A stretch of DNA of 64,000 nucleotides from Heliocidaris erythrogramma (GCA_025617745.1 CM046853.1:52725021-52789020); one strand, 5' to 3'. Positions 44,731 through 56,500 are shown, numbered from the stretch's first letter. Translations and numbers: made by a program. Notes: generated from the sequence alone by a model not told the origin.

Positions 44731-45942
44731 GTGCCTCTGGCGACATTTGCCCCAGGCTTTATTTCGGGAAGGATATAGAGTTATGGCAAGGAGATAACTC
44801 CTTGGTTATGGTTATGATTGGGTATTAGGTTGGGTTTAGGGTTAGATGACAAGATGTAGTGTCAGCCTGTCAGGTACCCATTTCAAGTTCAGAATTTGAT
44901 TCATGTTATGAATTACTGTGGAGCAAATTATCGCCACAGCATGTGTCATACAACCCATTATCATAGATTGCAGGAATTCCTTTCGATTTAAGGAATACAT
45001 GTATGCCTATCATGTAGGCTACATAATACATGTAGGGTAGTTCATATGAAATTTGATATCATTATCATAACAATGGCGAGCCTTTTCACACTTCCAAAGG
45101 ACATAATTTTAGAGTTGTAACTTGTATGACACATACTGTAAAGGTGAAAACTGCTCTGCAATCATTTCCCCCACACTAGCCAAATTCTGAACCTCAGTCC
45201 TAGCTGGACCGAACACGTACATGTACAGCACCTATCCCAGACCTCAGTACTAAACCTAATCTAAAACCCAATTTCAACCCTAAACAAAATCCTTTAAAGG
45301 GGTACTCCGGCCTAAATATAATATTAATTGAATGAATAGAGTAAAATTAAACAGGCAAAACACTGAAAATTTCATCGAAATCCGATAAAAAATAACAAAG
45401 TTATTGAATTTTTAAGTTTTGCATTATTTTGGGAAACAGTTCTATGCATGTCATCATGAATATGTAATGAGTGAGCTGATGATGTCACGTCCCCACTTAC
45501 CTTTTTTAACTATATTACATGAAATCTTCATTATTTCATTTTTTCATACATGTCTATAAAAAATATCTCCCTTGTAACAAAATAAGTTACAGCAATGATA
45601 AACTTACACATTAAATAAGGAGTCAGTCCTTTTAGTTATAAGCTTGGAGCAGAAAATTTGAATAATTGCAATTTCATATAATAAAATACAAAAGAAAAAG
45701 TGGGGATATGACATCATCAGCTCACTCACTGCATATTCATGATGACATGCATATCACTGTTTTACCAAAATAATGCAAAACTTAAAAATTCCATAACTTC
45801 ATTATTTTTCATCCGATTTCGATGAAATTTTCAGTGATTTGTTTGTTTCATTTTACTTTATTTATTCAATTCATATTAATTTCAGGCCGGAGTACTCCTT
45901 TAACTTTGACAAAATAAAGCTTGGAGCAAGTGTCGTCAGAGC
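44731..45942. repeat. Composite repeat with inverted arms rich in TAGGGTT-like text
   Basis: 'cctctggcgacatttgcccc' plus 'aggctttattt' (44735-44764) is inverted at 45910-45942. Inside are 'gggtttagggttag' (44833-44846) and the complementary 'aaacctaatctaaaaccc'. A shorter relative at 47525-47645 lacks the 45294-45903 insertion. The telomere-like motif is irregular and I do not read it as a telomere. Confidence 0.5.
45294..45903. mobile_element. Large TTAA-flanked MITE (AGGGGTACTCCGGCC)
   Basis: Ends TTAAAGGGGTACTCCGGCC and GGCCGGAGTACTCCTTTAA are inverted. Similarity runs inward for about 200 bp on each side ('actgaaaatttcatcgaaat', 'tgatgatgtca'). The related sequence at 47525-47645 gives the empty site: 'caaccctaaac' followed almost directly by 'actttgacaaaataaagc'. 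Length 610 bp. No transposase. Confidence 0.88.
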
Positions 45943-46883
45943 TAATGACAGTTCACCAATTTAAGCAAAGCTATACCGTTTCTCATAGCTGAATGGGGCT
46001 GATTCAGAGACTAGCTATTTTTCAGGAATACTCGCTGAGATGTGAATTACAGATGTATATTCCTGGTGAATTCTGATTTTTATATCATTTCTTCAAGTGC
46101 ATCAACTGCAGGACATTTGCCCTACAGGGCAGCAGTCAAAACACCTCCCCTACATGGCCCAGTAAGTGCTGTGTATAGGAGATCCACCATAGAAGTTCTT
46201 ACATATCGGTCACTGCGATGACCTCCATTATGAAGAGCTGTTGGCATACGAAACAATATATCACATGCACTATGCAAGTATCATATTTCTGAAGAGATTT
46301 ATGTGATATATAGAAATAAACAATCTACTTATCCTATAAATACAGGAACCACGTCAGTTTAGAGGAACTATGCCAAGATACCTTCAAACTTAATAATCTC
46401 AGGTACAAATTGATTTTCACTGGATAGGCCCCTAGATTTTAAAATCTAAACAATTAAATTAAAGTTATAAAAATTACTTTAAACGTAAATTTTTTATTGA
46501 CTCTCCTCAAGTTCCAATCTACCTTATATTTAGGGCTGGATGTCGTCATGTATCTCTGAAAGTGACGAAAACGGAAAGTGACGTAGTCTCATAAAGCTTT
46601 CAAATTAGAAAAATACAAGTGATGAGTAATTCATCTCTGGATTTGCTCATATTCTTAAAGAGCTCAAGATTAGTAGGTAACGGAAAAATATTTACAAACG
46701 GAAATCTCAACTTTTCTACTTAAAAATCAAAAACAACTCATGTGAATTAAGAAAGAGAATGAAAACAAACAAACATTGTTTTGACTTGGCTGAGACTCAC
46801 ATGTATTCAAAACATTACAGAGCTAGTAGAGCTAGGTTGTACAACATTTGCTCTGCTATCAATGTTGTACACTTCATCAAATT
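45943..46883. other. No gene seen; spacer
   Basis: AT-rich; no exon or structured repeat recognised. Confidence 0.5.
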
Positions 46884-47282
46884 TTAAAGGGAAGGTTGAG
46901 TTCTGGGAAAGGTGAAAAATAATTTGTAAGCTTTCTGATTCAATTAATGTCAGTTTGGAAGAACATTTTATTAGATATGTCCCCTTGAAAAAGAATTGCT
47001 CCTCAATGCCCTCCTGTTCGAAATATGAAGAGAAACAGCTGAAGTGTTCGGGCCGAACATCCATGCCACATATGTTGTGCAGTCTCATATACCAATTTCT
47101 GTGTGCTGTGTGTGTGTGTGTGTTTTTCAGCGAGATTGGGTAAATTTGTAATCATTTTGATGATTCCAAAATCTCACAGTACACACCAATTCTTATGTAG
47201 ACATGACCAACCATTCCTAGTTGCTTTGAGACAGTTTCTTTTACTATGTATTCACATGACCAGAACTCAAGTATATCTTTAA
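46884..47282 (-). mobile_element. TTAA element family 'GAGTTCTGG', copy 3
   Basis: TTAAAGGGAAGGTTGAGTTC at the left and 'ccagaactcaagtatatc' plus TTTAA at the right. Same orientation as copy 2 (25295-25700), with which it shares 'ttcgggccgaacat.catgcc' and 'gattccaaaa'. A (GT)n run has grown inside it (47107-47122). Confidence 0.82.
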
Positions 47283-47303
47283 ACTTCAACCCTGGACCAA
47301 CAC

Positions 47304-47526
47304 TACTGTAAACGTGGAATATTTCGCGGTGTTGAAATTTTTGTGCATTTCGCGCAGCATGAAATAGGCACAAAAATAAAAACACGCGAATATTTTTGTT
47401 TATGCATTCTTTTGCCCATGAGCCTAACGTGTCGGCGAAATTAAAAACACGCGAAATTCAATTTACTCAGCCGAGCGCGAAAAATTAATCGCATGAAAAT
47501 TTCCACTTTTACAGCATACCTAACCC
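47304..47526. mobile_element. TA-flanked MITE (CTGTAAA.GTGGAA), copy 1
   Basis: TA-CTGTAAACGTGG at the left and 'tttccacttttacag' at the right are inverted. The interior is full of CGCGAAA / TTTCGCG motifs. Same superfamily as the next element. Confidence 0.75.
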
Positions 47527-47674
47527 TTTCCCCATACCTGACCCTTACCCTAAACCTAACATGAAACCACATTGCAACCCTAAACCCCTAAACTTTGACA
47601 AAATAAAGCCCAGAGCAATTGTCGCCAGGGCATGTGTCGAGCACTGGTAGACGTACTTCTATTTGCCATTTAAT

Positions 47675-48167
47675 TACTGTAAAAGTGGTTTTTTTCGCGG
47701 TGGTTTTTTTCGCGGTGGTTTTATTTTCGCGCTTTTCGCGTGTTGAGATTGAACCGCGAATTTAACATCACGCGAAAATGTTTTGAAAAGTCGCGCGAAA
47801 TTAACCACGCTAGGAAATGTTTTGAACTCGCCGCTTGCAAAGCTTACGGCTTCTTACACGCTGTACACATACAACGCTATTTTGCACACACACGAAGATT
47901 CCGCGCATTGCCACATGCCACACACAGCCACGCACAGCGATACCGCGCAATGTAGGTCAACTCCTGTGTGGTCATTGTACTAGACTCTGGAGTATGTTGG
48001 TGATGTTACTAGTAAAACAAAAGAATTCATTCATGTGCAAAAAAACAGTTTTTGCCGACTGTGAATTCACAGATTTTGCCGACCGTGAATTTAAACACAC
48101 GCGAAAAAGTCGGCACCGATGGAAACCGCGAAAGTATCTGTACGCGAAAGAAACCACTTTTACAGTA
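47675..48167. mobile_element. TA-flanked MITE (CTGTAAAAGTGG), copy 2
   Basis: TA-CTGTAAAAGTGGTTTTTTT and 'gaaaccacttttacag'-TA are inverted ends. TTTTTTTCGCGGTGG is tandemly doubled near the left end and CGCGAAA motifs recur in the interior. Open frames inside it (up to 126 codons) follow from its unusual composition and show no domain. Confidence 0.82.
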
Positions 48168-48379
48168 CCATGTATAGCCTTCATGCAGGCCTGCATGTAC
48201 ATGAATGCAGGTTAATAAAAACCTATATAGACATTCAAGACCCAACTTCAACAATACATTGCTTTCTATGAACGAAGGTATAACAAACATCCTGTTCAGG
48301 ATATAGAGTGTCATACAAGATTCATATAAAGAAACGTTGTATAAAGAATCATCGTATAGCGACAGGAGCATACAGACTG

Positions 48380-48630
48380 GAGTGCAACAAAGACGAAATG
48401 TATAAGAAACTGACACCATATGTTTTGCATCAGGTTATGTCAAGGACAGCGATGGAGTGTACAAAATTACAGCTGATAGGTCTGCGCACACACGTGATAA
48501 TTGCCTGCCCAGTTATATACAATATTTGTACAATACGACATTCAGACTTCCGAGGGGTGCTGATTTTTTTCTATCAATTTTCGTTCGAAATGATGCTAAC
48601 ACATATTTCACTATACGTTTCATTATAATA
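48380..48630 (+). repeat. ~250-bp dispersed repeat, copy 1 (empty site for the 44-bp unit)
   Basis: Shares in order with 51517-51852: 'gcatcaggttatgtcaagga'-like text, 'aaggacagcgatg', 'acagctgat.ggtc', 'acac.tgataa', 'ttttcgttc.aaatgatgct'. This copy lacks the 44-bp insertion present in the other. Confidence 0.75.
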
Positions 48631-49046
48631 CAACAATTGGCAATGAAAAAAAAAATGACAATGAAAAATATTTACTTATCATATGTAGTATGAACGGGGG
48701 GGGGGGATAGTTTCCCACCACACGACTGATTGAAGCAAACAATGTCACAAGCAGAACTGAATATACCAAGGCCTCCATAACATCATCCTAGATCAAGAAT
48801 AAAATTCTCCTAAGTAAAGCAAATGTCATCGAATGCCTCTCATAAACTTGGATTTAAAGCATAAGAAAGCCCTTTATATCCTATGAAAGGTTAGCTAAAC
48901 ATTCATGACTTAGAATATTCAAATGTTATTTATGAAAATGTAATGTGATTGTAATCTAAATGTATCATACAAGGAATATGACAGCGGCAGAGGAGCCTAG
49001 TACCGGGGCTCCGTACATGTACTAACCTTTTTTCATTGGGGGTCCA
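48631..49046. other. No gene seen; spacer with G run
   Basis: A run of 9 G lies at 48697-48705. The rest is AT-rich. Confidence 0.5.
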
Positions 49047-49413
49047 GGGCCCTGTTTCATAAAACTTGTTATCAATGACAGCTGACCCATTTCTAGATGA
49101 CAAATTTGCTCTCAGCCAATCAGATTCAATGATTTCAGTAGCTTATAACAATTTAAAGATAACATTTAACAAATTCATAGTGACGAAGCTTTTCGACCTG
49201 CACTCATCGCTATACACACCCTTCCTTGACTTTTGTATTTTCTTGTATTCTCTCAATCCTGCGTTGTGACCCGATGAGTGCAGGTCGAAAAGCTTCGTCA
49301 CTATGAATTTGTTAAATGTTATCTTTAAGTTTTGTAGTACCAATCGTCTGTTTGTATATCTTATAACAATTATTGTAACTTGTATTGATAACAAGTTTTA
49401 TGAAACGGGGCCC
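49047..49413. mobile_element. GGGCCC-ended MITE, type A, copy 3, interrupted
   Basis: Ends 'gggccctgtttcataaaact' and 'aagttttatgaaacggggcc'. The core is inverted relative to copies 1 and 2 ('ctctcagccaatcagattca'). An extra 218 bp (insert plus one target copy) sits between two copies of CTTATAACAATT. Confidence 0.88.
49154..49359. mobile_element. Hairpin element with 12-bp target duplication
   Basis: A perfect 57-bp inverted repeat (49153-49209 and 49272-49328) around a 62-nt loop is followed by a tail 'gttttgtagtaccaatcgtc' plus 'tgtttgtatat'. CTTATAACAATT flanks the whole (49142-49153 and 49360-49371). The tail sequence recurs at 63283-63308. The class is unknown. Confidence 0.8.
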
Positions 49414-50687
49414 TGATTGAATATTTTATGGTCTGTATGCATGAGACCTAGATAAAAGATTTTTTTTTTTTTTTTTTTTTTTGGGGGGGGGGGTGTCCAT
49501 ATTTATTAAAAGCGCCTGTAAGTGTCGAGTCCTGTGACATCTGAACAAGTCAACACAATTATAACACTGTCAACTGGAGTTAAAAATAATAAACCTTGAA
49601 GTACCAAGACAATACAACATACATGTATGTATTTTACAAAACAAAAATTGATGGATTAATACTTGGGATTACTTTAATTAATTCATACATGTACCTAAAT
49701 GTGTTCATGAAAAACACTACAATAATTATGTACCATCAGATACTGTAATAAGTAGGATCAAATAATATTCTTTGAAATCTATTTAACCTCTTATTTTTTT
49801 AAAAAGAAATATACAGTTGTAAGCCCAGTTGCAACTCTTCTGACACAACTTACCCGGTATCGAGTTCAACTACATTTAAAAACAGCACCCTGCATGTATT
49901 AAAATAATATCCATTATAACAACAACAAAAAATCATAATTTTATATGTTTGATACAAATAACATGAATGTAAATATGACTGCACCTGTACAGTCATGTCT
50001 ATAAATAGATTTTGTCACTTCTGCATAAGTCTTAATATCTTTTTAAGAACATAGTATGAAATTTCATTTACGTCAAACAAACATCACAACCTTCTTCCAT
50101 TGTGTAATACAATATGATTTGCAAATAACACAAATGTCCTCATTGGAGAATCACAGATAACAATACCCATGACTAAAAAGAAAGTAAAAACCTGACAGCC
50201 ATGTTCGACCTTCCTGTTCTTTCCTACAATGTACGTCACACAGAGCACTAGAACCCATGAAGGAGAGGGATTACCCTGACAAATATGAATCACGCCAGTT
50301 TTGATATTAACAGGGCTAAAATTAGACAAACCAAAAATACTGGAGAGTTTTATTGCATCGGAAAGTGAAAGATCATGGGGGCGGGGTGAAGGGCACAATG
50401 CAGTTTAGGTTGTATTGTGTTTCGCTATAATCAGGTGAAATGTCATCTTATTGTCCGATTAGTCAAAATTAAGTATTGATATAGACTATCTTTGATTGAT
50501 CAGGGAGAGCTGTAACTTGTGGCTTCACCTCTTTCCTCTTTCACTTTCTTTACATTGGGTTACTTTTACAATCATACACATCTGGCCTCTCAAGGTTAAT
50601 AATCACTTCGTGTTCAAGTTCTACATCATTTCAGTGGCCACTTCCGACATGACTGGCGATAATATGGTCCGAGACTGGTTCGAGGGC
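49414..50687. other. No gene seen; T/G run and spacer
   Basis: A run of 23 T followed by 11 G at 49460-49493. A 104-codon minus-strand open frame (50084-50398) has no recognisable domain. Confidence 0.5.
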
Positions 50688-51170
50688 CGGTGTAAACGCT
50701 AACCTACCCGAGACTGGTTTGTGCGCTACTGGCACGTTTGGAATGATTGCGTCATCGCAAACACAGTGCGCTCTAAATACAGCATAATAGTACCATTGTA
50801 CTCGGAGGTGTTAGTTCTGTTAATAGGAGTTAAATTGTTTGTGACTTGGCATTTTATCGTCAAAAAGTATCCTTTTGCTAGATTCTTTTCAAAATATGTC
50901 AATTTTTCTAAACTAACCGTTGATAGGTTTGTTTACATCTAGGAAGCCCACAACGTCCGCAAACAGAAAGTCTCACTCAAAACCTGTCTCGGGTAGCTTT
51001 GCGTAAGTCGGTGTAAACGGTCAAAAAGCAGTCTCGGGCGCCCCGAGACTCCTTACGATTTTGGTAAAACTATACAGTTATCAAAAAATTTGGGTCAGCT
51101 TTTTAGAAACCATTCTCGGGGCACCCCAAGACTGGTCTCGGGTAGGTATTCCGGTGTAAAAGGGGTCTTA
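50688..51170. repeat. Palindromic repeat rich in CCCGAGACTGGT
   Basis: 'cctacccgagactggt' near 50702 is inverted as 'actggtctcgggtagg' near 51130. Between them are GTCTCGGGCGCCCCGAGAC (an exact palindrome near 51032-51050) and a related 'tctcggggcaccccaagact'. 'ggtgtaaacg' and 'ggtgtaaaagg' mark the outer sides. Probably a decayed foldback DNA element. Confidence 0.55.
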
Positions 51171-51516
51171 GTTACAACAGAATTTAACTATTACCGGGGT
51201 AGTTCTGTATTATTCAGGGAAATGTTAGCAAAACAAAGTAGCTTAAAATATGGCAATATAGCAAAGTCCAAGATATTAATGTTCTATTGTTTTACAATTC
51301 CATTTCAATCCTGTGTTTTTGCATGTCTCTACAATTAATAAGCTTCAACAGGATTTATATGTAATTTTTTGAATAACTTGGGGAAAATGTCAGAGCTGTT
51401 CCTAAAGTATGGTAATATAGCGAAGTTCAAACTATAAATTTTCCATTGTTTTACAAATATATATGCTTCAAGCATGAGTTTTTATGTCTTGTTATAAATC
51501 AATCATGATTAGCAAA

Positions 51517-51852
51517 AGGAGTGTACAAATTACATCGTATAAAGCAACAGGTTTTTGGGAAGTCAGCTGACGCATATGTTTTGTATATAACTAAAGGTTA
51601 CCTCAAGGACAGCGATGTAGCATACAATATCACAGCTGATTGGTCACATTAACCTATGAGAGTTAAAGAATTCAGTAGTCAACGGGTTAATCGCACACAT
51701 GATAAGCCCCACCCAGGTATATGATTCTCGTAAGATACCGTGTTCAGACTACAAGGGGATGCTGATTCTTTATCAAGTTTTCGTTCAAAATGATGCTCAA
51801 ACATGCTTTTGCATGGCCACAAGACGTTTTGTTATACGTTTCTTTATTAGAC
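51517..51852 (+). repeat. Dispersed repeat, copy 2 (carries the 44-bp unit)
   Basis: Homologous to 48380-48630 in the same orientation. It is longer because of the unit at 51648-51691 and some other indels toward its 3' part. Confidence 0.72.
51648..51691 (+). mobile_element. 44-bp mobile mini-unit, copy 2
   Basis: It begins ATTAACCTATGAGAG and ends CAACGGGTTAAT. It interrupts the repeat between 'agctgattggtcac' and 'cgcacacatgataa', whereas the paralog at 48470-48500 reads 'agctgataggtctgcgcaca' without it. Copy 1 is inverted at 38981-39025. Confidence 0.78.
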
Positions 51853-52018
51853 GGTCAGACTGAAAATTTAATTACTTTTATTATATAGCTACATGTACAT
51901 GATTCTCGGATAGCCATACAATGAACTTTGGTAGTCCAAACAGGGGGTTAATAATTAAACACAAATTTCCATGGGACCTGTGTTACAATCCAGGTCAGAG
52001 CAAGGTGTTTAGGAAAGC

Positions 52019-52504
52019 AATTTTGTACATTCCACTTGTAAATACAAAAAAGTGAAATTTTAACCTGGATTTAAATCTCTAATATATTTTTGGTTTAGAT
52101 GTGCCTATTTTCACAAAGTTGTTTACATACTTGTATTTAAAAAAATATATATTTTGAGCACATATATCTTAAAATACACTCATTTGACATTTGACTTGAA
52201 AAAATGTAAACTGTAAAATGTATCCATGAATTTTGTTTTTTTCAATCAAATGTATATTTGTGAGGAATTTTGTACATTCCACTTGTAAATACAAAAAAGT
52301 GAAATTTTAATCTGGATTTAAATCTCTATTACATTTTTGATTTAGATGTGTGTATTTTCACAAAGTTGTTTACATACTTGTATATAAAAATATATATTTT
52401 GAGCACATATATCTTAAATACACTCATATTTAACTTGAAAAAATGTAAACTGTAAAATGTATCCATGAATTTTGTTTTTTTCTATCAAATGTATATTTGT
52501 GAGG
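52019..52504 (+). repeat. Tandem duplication, ~247-bp unit, two copies
   Basis: Unit 1 is 52019-52265 and unit 2 is 52266-52504. Both start 'aattttgtacattccacttg' and end 'caaatgtatatttgtgagg'. They differ by a modest number of substitutions and small indels. No coding capacity. Confidence 0.92.
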
Positions 52505-53329
52505 TCAATTAAAATGTAGTTTAGAAAGCTAATTAATTAATGCATATTGTCCATGTCTTCTTCTTTGGTATGAGGTAGTAGTGTTATACATCAGGCTATT
52601 TGTTGTCCATGTAGATCACCATTTCTATACATTATACAGATTCACCTCCTGATGATTGAAATTATTTAATTCTTCCCCCTTCGGTTGTTTTCGCTGGCCA
52701 ATCAAGGCCTGATATTAATTTTTCATCATTTTGTTTGATATTTTGTTTGTATACATGTTATTATGGTTGCAATAAAACGAAAAAGAAAAAAATCACCTCC
52801 AGAGATTTATGCTGGAAACAAATTAGTAATAGAAAGTATTTAAAAACGCATTGAAACTCTACAGATTACATATCCTCATCTTAAACAGGCTTTGTGCATT
52901 GATTTTTTAGATTGTAGCCTCTAAACAAATCATCTTTCAACACTTGTATTTAACATTGAGGTACAATGTATGTTTAAAACAAAACAGTTTAATTCAAACT
53001 TTTTTCAATGTTAATCTGCAAGATCTTGACTAAATCCTTTTTAATTGAGTAAATAGAATTCATACATTAATATGGACACTATGCTTCCTACTTTATCCTA
53101 TAAATCTTCTTGCGTAAAATCTTAAATTTTGCTATCATGTTCAATGTGAATTACAAATTGGGAATCAGTGCAGATTTTTAAATTGGAAATGCTTGAGCAC
53201 AATAGGCATTAGGCAGTGAAGGGTTCGAGACCAGTCTCGATCTCAAATTTTTGGTGTCTTGATCTTTGTCTTGCACCCCAAGACTTATTAAGAAATGAAT
53301 GTAATCAGTTTTTCCGCTGTTTTTTATTT
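52505..53329. other. No gene seen; spacer
   Basis: AT-rich. 'gttcgagaccagtctcgat' near 53223 shares GTCGAGACCAG-like text with the palindrome that follows. Confidence 0.5.
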
Positions 53330-53561
53330 CATGTACATGTTGATTTTGCCTGTTATCAGTGTTGTAGTCGAGACCAGGGGAGCGTTTCATCAAGTGTTTT
53401 GTCAGTGATTTTTACTGACAAATTTGCTCTCAGCCAATCAGATGCAAGGATTTCAGTAGCTTATAACAGTTGTCGGTAAAAATCACTGACAAAACACTTG
53501 ATGAAACGCTCCCCTGGTCTCGACTACAACACTGATAACAGGCAAAATCAACATGTACATG
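53330..53561. repeat. Perfect palindrome enclosing a MITE
   Basis: Positions 53330-53373 (44 bp) and 53518-53561 are exact inverted copies lying immediately outside a 144-bp MITE. With the MITE ends, total arm length is about 90 bp per side. The flank text reads 'gcctgttatcagtgttgtag'. Confidence 0.9.
53374..53517. mobile_element. CCAGGGGAGC-ended MITE, type B, copy 1
   Basis: Ends 'ccaggggagcgtttcatcaa' and 'ttgatgaaacgctcccctgg' are inverted. The core is 'ctctcagccaatcagatgca' and 'cagtagcttataac'. Exactly the same length (144 bp) as 63554-63697, but the core is in the opposite orientation. Confidence 0.9.
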
Positions 53562-56500
53562 TATAGGCCTACAACAACGACGACACAAAAGCCTATGTTA
53601 TCATTAATCTATCAGGTGTAGTAAAATAGTTGCATGTTACTGTCTGAATCAAACTGGAAGAAAAAAGACTTGACAAGCCGTTCACATTTACGACTCTCCT
53701 TGCTAACATCCTTTCACGTGTACAGAAGTGTCACCCAGTTGAATGTATTCCACCTGCCATCAACAACATGCAGGACTAATCACATTGTCTTTGTCATGAT
53801 CTACCCCCCTGAGTGACAGGGATGTGTGTCATCGCAGGATGATAGAAATAAATATCAATCTATACCCCAAAAGTTCACATCAGCTGTGTTCATATTATGG
53901 CAAGTTCTGTGCCTTCAGGAACTTAGTTTTCAGGAAGTTTTTCAAGCATTGGTCTCATTATCATATATCTTCATGACAAAAATCAAATTACATGGCTAAA
54001 AGTCCAATAGATCGACAAGTCTACAATTTTCATTTAAAGAGCAATAGGGACAAATTGGATGGACTCTATATCTTTGAGAAGATCGATATAGAGTCTATGC
54101 ATTAAAATTCATTAAAATGCTTATTAGAAGCACCTAAAATTCAAAAAGTTCTTACCATGACAGGGGAGCAAGCCCCCTCTCCCTTCCCACACCCTCCCCC
54201 ACTCAGTCGCCCCACTCCCTCGCCAAGTGTGCCTTCCCCCACATTTAACCTATTGAAGCCCTTGCATTTATCATATCTTCTGCATGTAGAAAAGTACATG
54301 TAGAAAAGTAAAAAACTGCAGGATATTCCAACACATCACTCATTAAAAGCAAAAGAGTTTTCAATGTTCTAATACAAGGGGAAGGGGAGAAGCTGGGAAG
54401 CTGGGAAGCTGGGGAGCCACAGAATATTCTTGCTGGGATATATCCCTACGAGTGCCTGCACAACAGTTTAGAGAAAATCTACATGTACCCAGGAAAATGC
54501 AACCTTTGATAAAAGAATATTAAAAGGGATATCGTCAAGAACTTCTTGTTAACATTCACACTATAGGGCCCACCAACTTCTGCACATTTAACTGTTGTGT
54601 GAACCAGGCTATATATGTATGTACAGATTCCAGCAACGATGTGTTTGAAGCTACAAACAGTGTATGCACATTCTGTCTTGCTTTATGAGAGATCTTCCGC
54701 ACAGCATGGCATACTCCCAGGATCCCATATAACATCACTTGCAATCTGCTAGCACAAGTCATCATTCCACTTGTAACCTCATAGGCTTTGCAGCTCACTC
54801 ATTAACATGTAGTATATACATGTAGGTCTATATATGCAGTCCCAAAGGCAACGTGCGTCTACCTTGACTTTGGACATTTTAAGTTTCATCTCTTAAAAAT
54901 GTTTTCCTATGAAAAATATACCGTATTCATGTATTTTGTTTCTAAAAATTATCATTTGCTCAGCCGTAAGAGAGGAAATTATTCATGAAGGCTGTCTGCT
55001 ACAAGATATAGGCCCTGGCTATGCTAGCTTACATGTAGGAGTAATACCTGCCAGGAGGCCTGTCTAATTAGCTACCTAAATAAATTACCTATACAGTTAC
55101 AAATGTTGTACCTTACATACAGCTAGTGGCCTCATATGTATGTATAATGATTTATGTAGCATCAATCACTAAGGGGTGATTGGGGGGATAATGCCCCTAC
55201 CCCTAAAATAATTATGATTAACAATATTAAACAGAGTATAGATTCTATGCAATGTAGGCCTCCATGAATTGACTTTGTTTGCTTCCACCTCCATCAACCC
55301 CACCCCCCCCCCCCCCCACCCATCACATCCTGATAAATATCAATGACCTTGCTTGCTTCCATCATGGACTTTAGTAGGTCCATGCTTCCATGGACCTACA
55401 ATGAATATTATTATCCCCTTCGGACTGTACAAGCCTCTCCCAGAATGGGTGGCACAATGTCCAGTTTATTGTCCAGTCATAGTGGTCTGACGCTCCACAG
55501 TAATTTGCTTTTCTGACCTAGATGACATCACCGAGCTGCCTTTTCATTTGTTTCAGTGGTTATAGAGAGCCTGTTTCTAAACACTGAATCACATACTATA
55601 ACTGCATTCTCAATGAAAGAAACTGCAATTTTACTAAGCTTACCAATAGCGAAACTATAGCACAGCTTACCAGTAAAACTATTTTTTTTCCTAATCTGTC
55701 AATGAAAAACCCAAGTACCGGTATAGATTTTAGGGTGGTATTTCTCAGTATTTTCAAAGAATTCAAGTGATACGGATTATAAACAACCACTTCTGGTAAA
55801 GTGGGTCTGATATTTCAATCACAAATAATCTATTGACTTGGTGCAATGATCATCACTCTGCAGTTTTGCTCAGAGTGATATTCTTTCGAAGCAGGAAGTT
55901 AATCAATATTTTTCAATACTTTTTTGTATACAATTAGGGTCATACAGATTTTTAAAAAGTACATGTAGGCATTAGGTACATGATGTTCAGCTAACAGGTA
56001 CTTCAGCTACATGTACTCATAGGCCTTTGATGAGGGCGAAAATTCCTTTGTAAATCCCCCAATGTCAAAACATGAAGTAATAAGTCTACACCACATGATA
56101 CACCCTCCCCTTTAAGACCCCCATGGCCCCCCTTACCCCTTCCCCCTTCTAGCCCCCCACTGTGTTGTTCGTGTGAAAAGGTTGTTCTTTTTGCTAAGCC
56201 TAGTTTCATGATCAAATCAGCACCTGTCTAGTCAGAGTAGTTAGTCATCAAAGATGTATGTCTTCATGTGAAGTCTACAATCAAAGTATTGGTTGTATTG
56301 TGTACATTATGCACGAGATGATACACCGAAAATGTGTGTCAGACTAAATAATTAATCATACATGTTCTGCACATATTTCTTTCCTTCGTAAAATAACACA
56401 CATAAAAAGACTGTGCCGACTCTACAACAGAGAGGGAAGGAAATATTTAATGTACATATATGTATACACTGAGTTTTCTGTAGCTAAGAACATACAACTC

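Noticed and set aside
44800..44850. Telomere-like TTAGGG text
   Set aside because: The repeats are irregular and lie in an inverted composite repeat, not in an array; similar text recurs at 45245-45290 and 47525-47590.
47835..48419. Open frames of 126-130 codons on both strands
   Set aside because: They overlap the CTGTAAAAGTGG MITE and its flanks, are mutually overlapping, and show no domain.
49153..49330. Rho-independent-type terminator from the 57-bp hairpin
   Set aside because: The genome is eukaryotic, and the hairpin is part of a mobile insert with target duplications.
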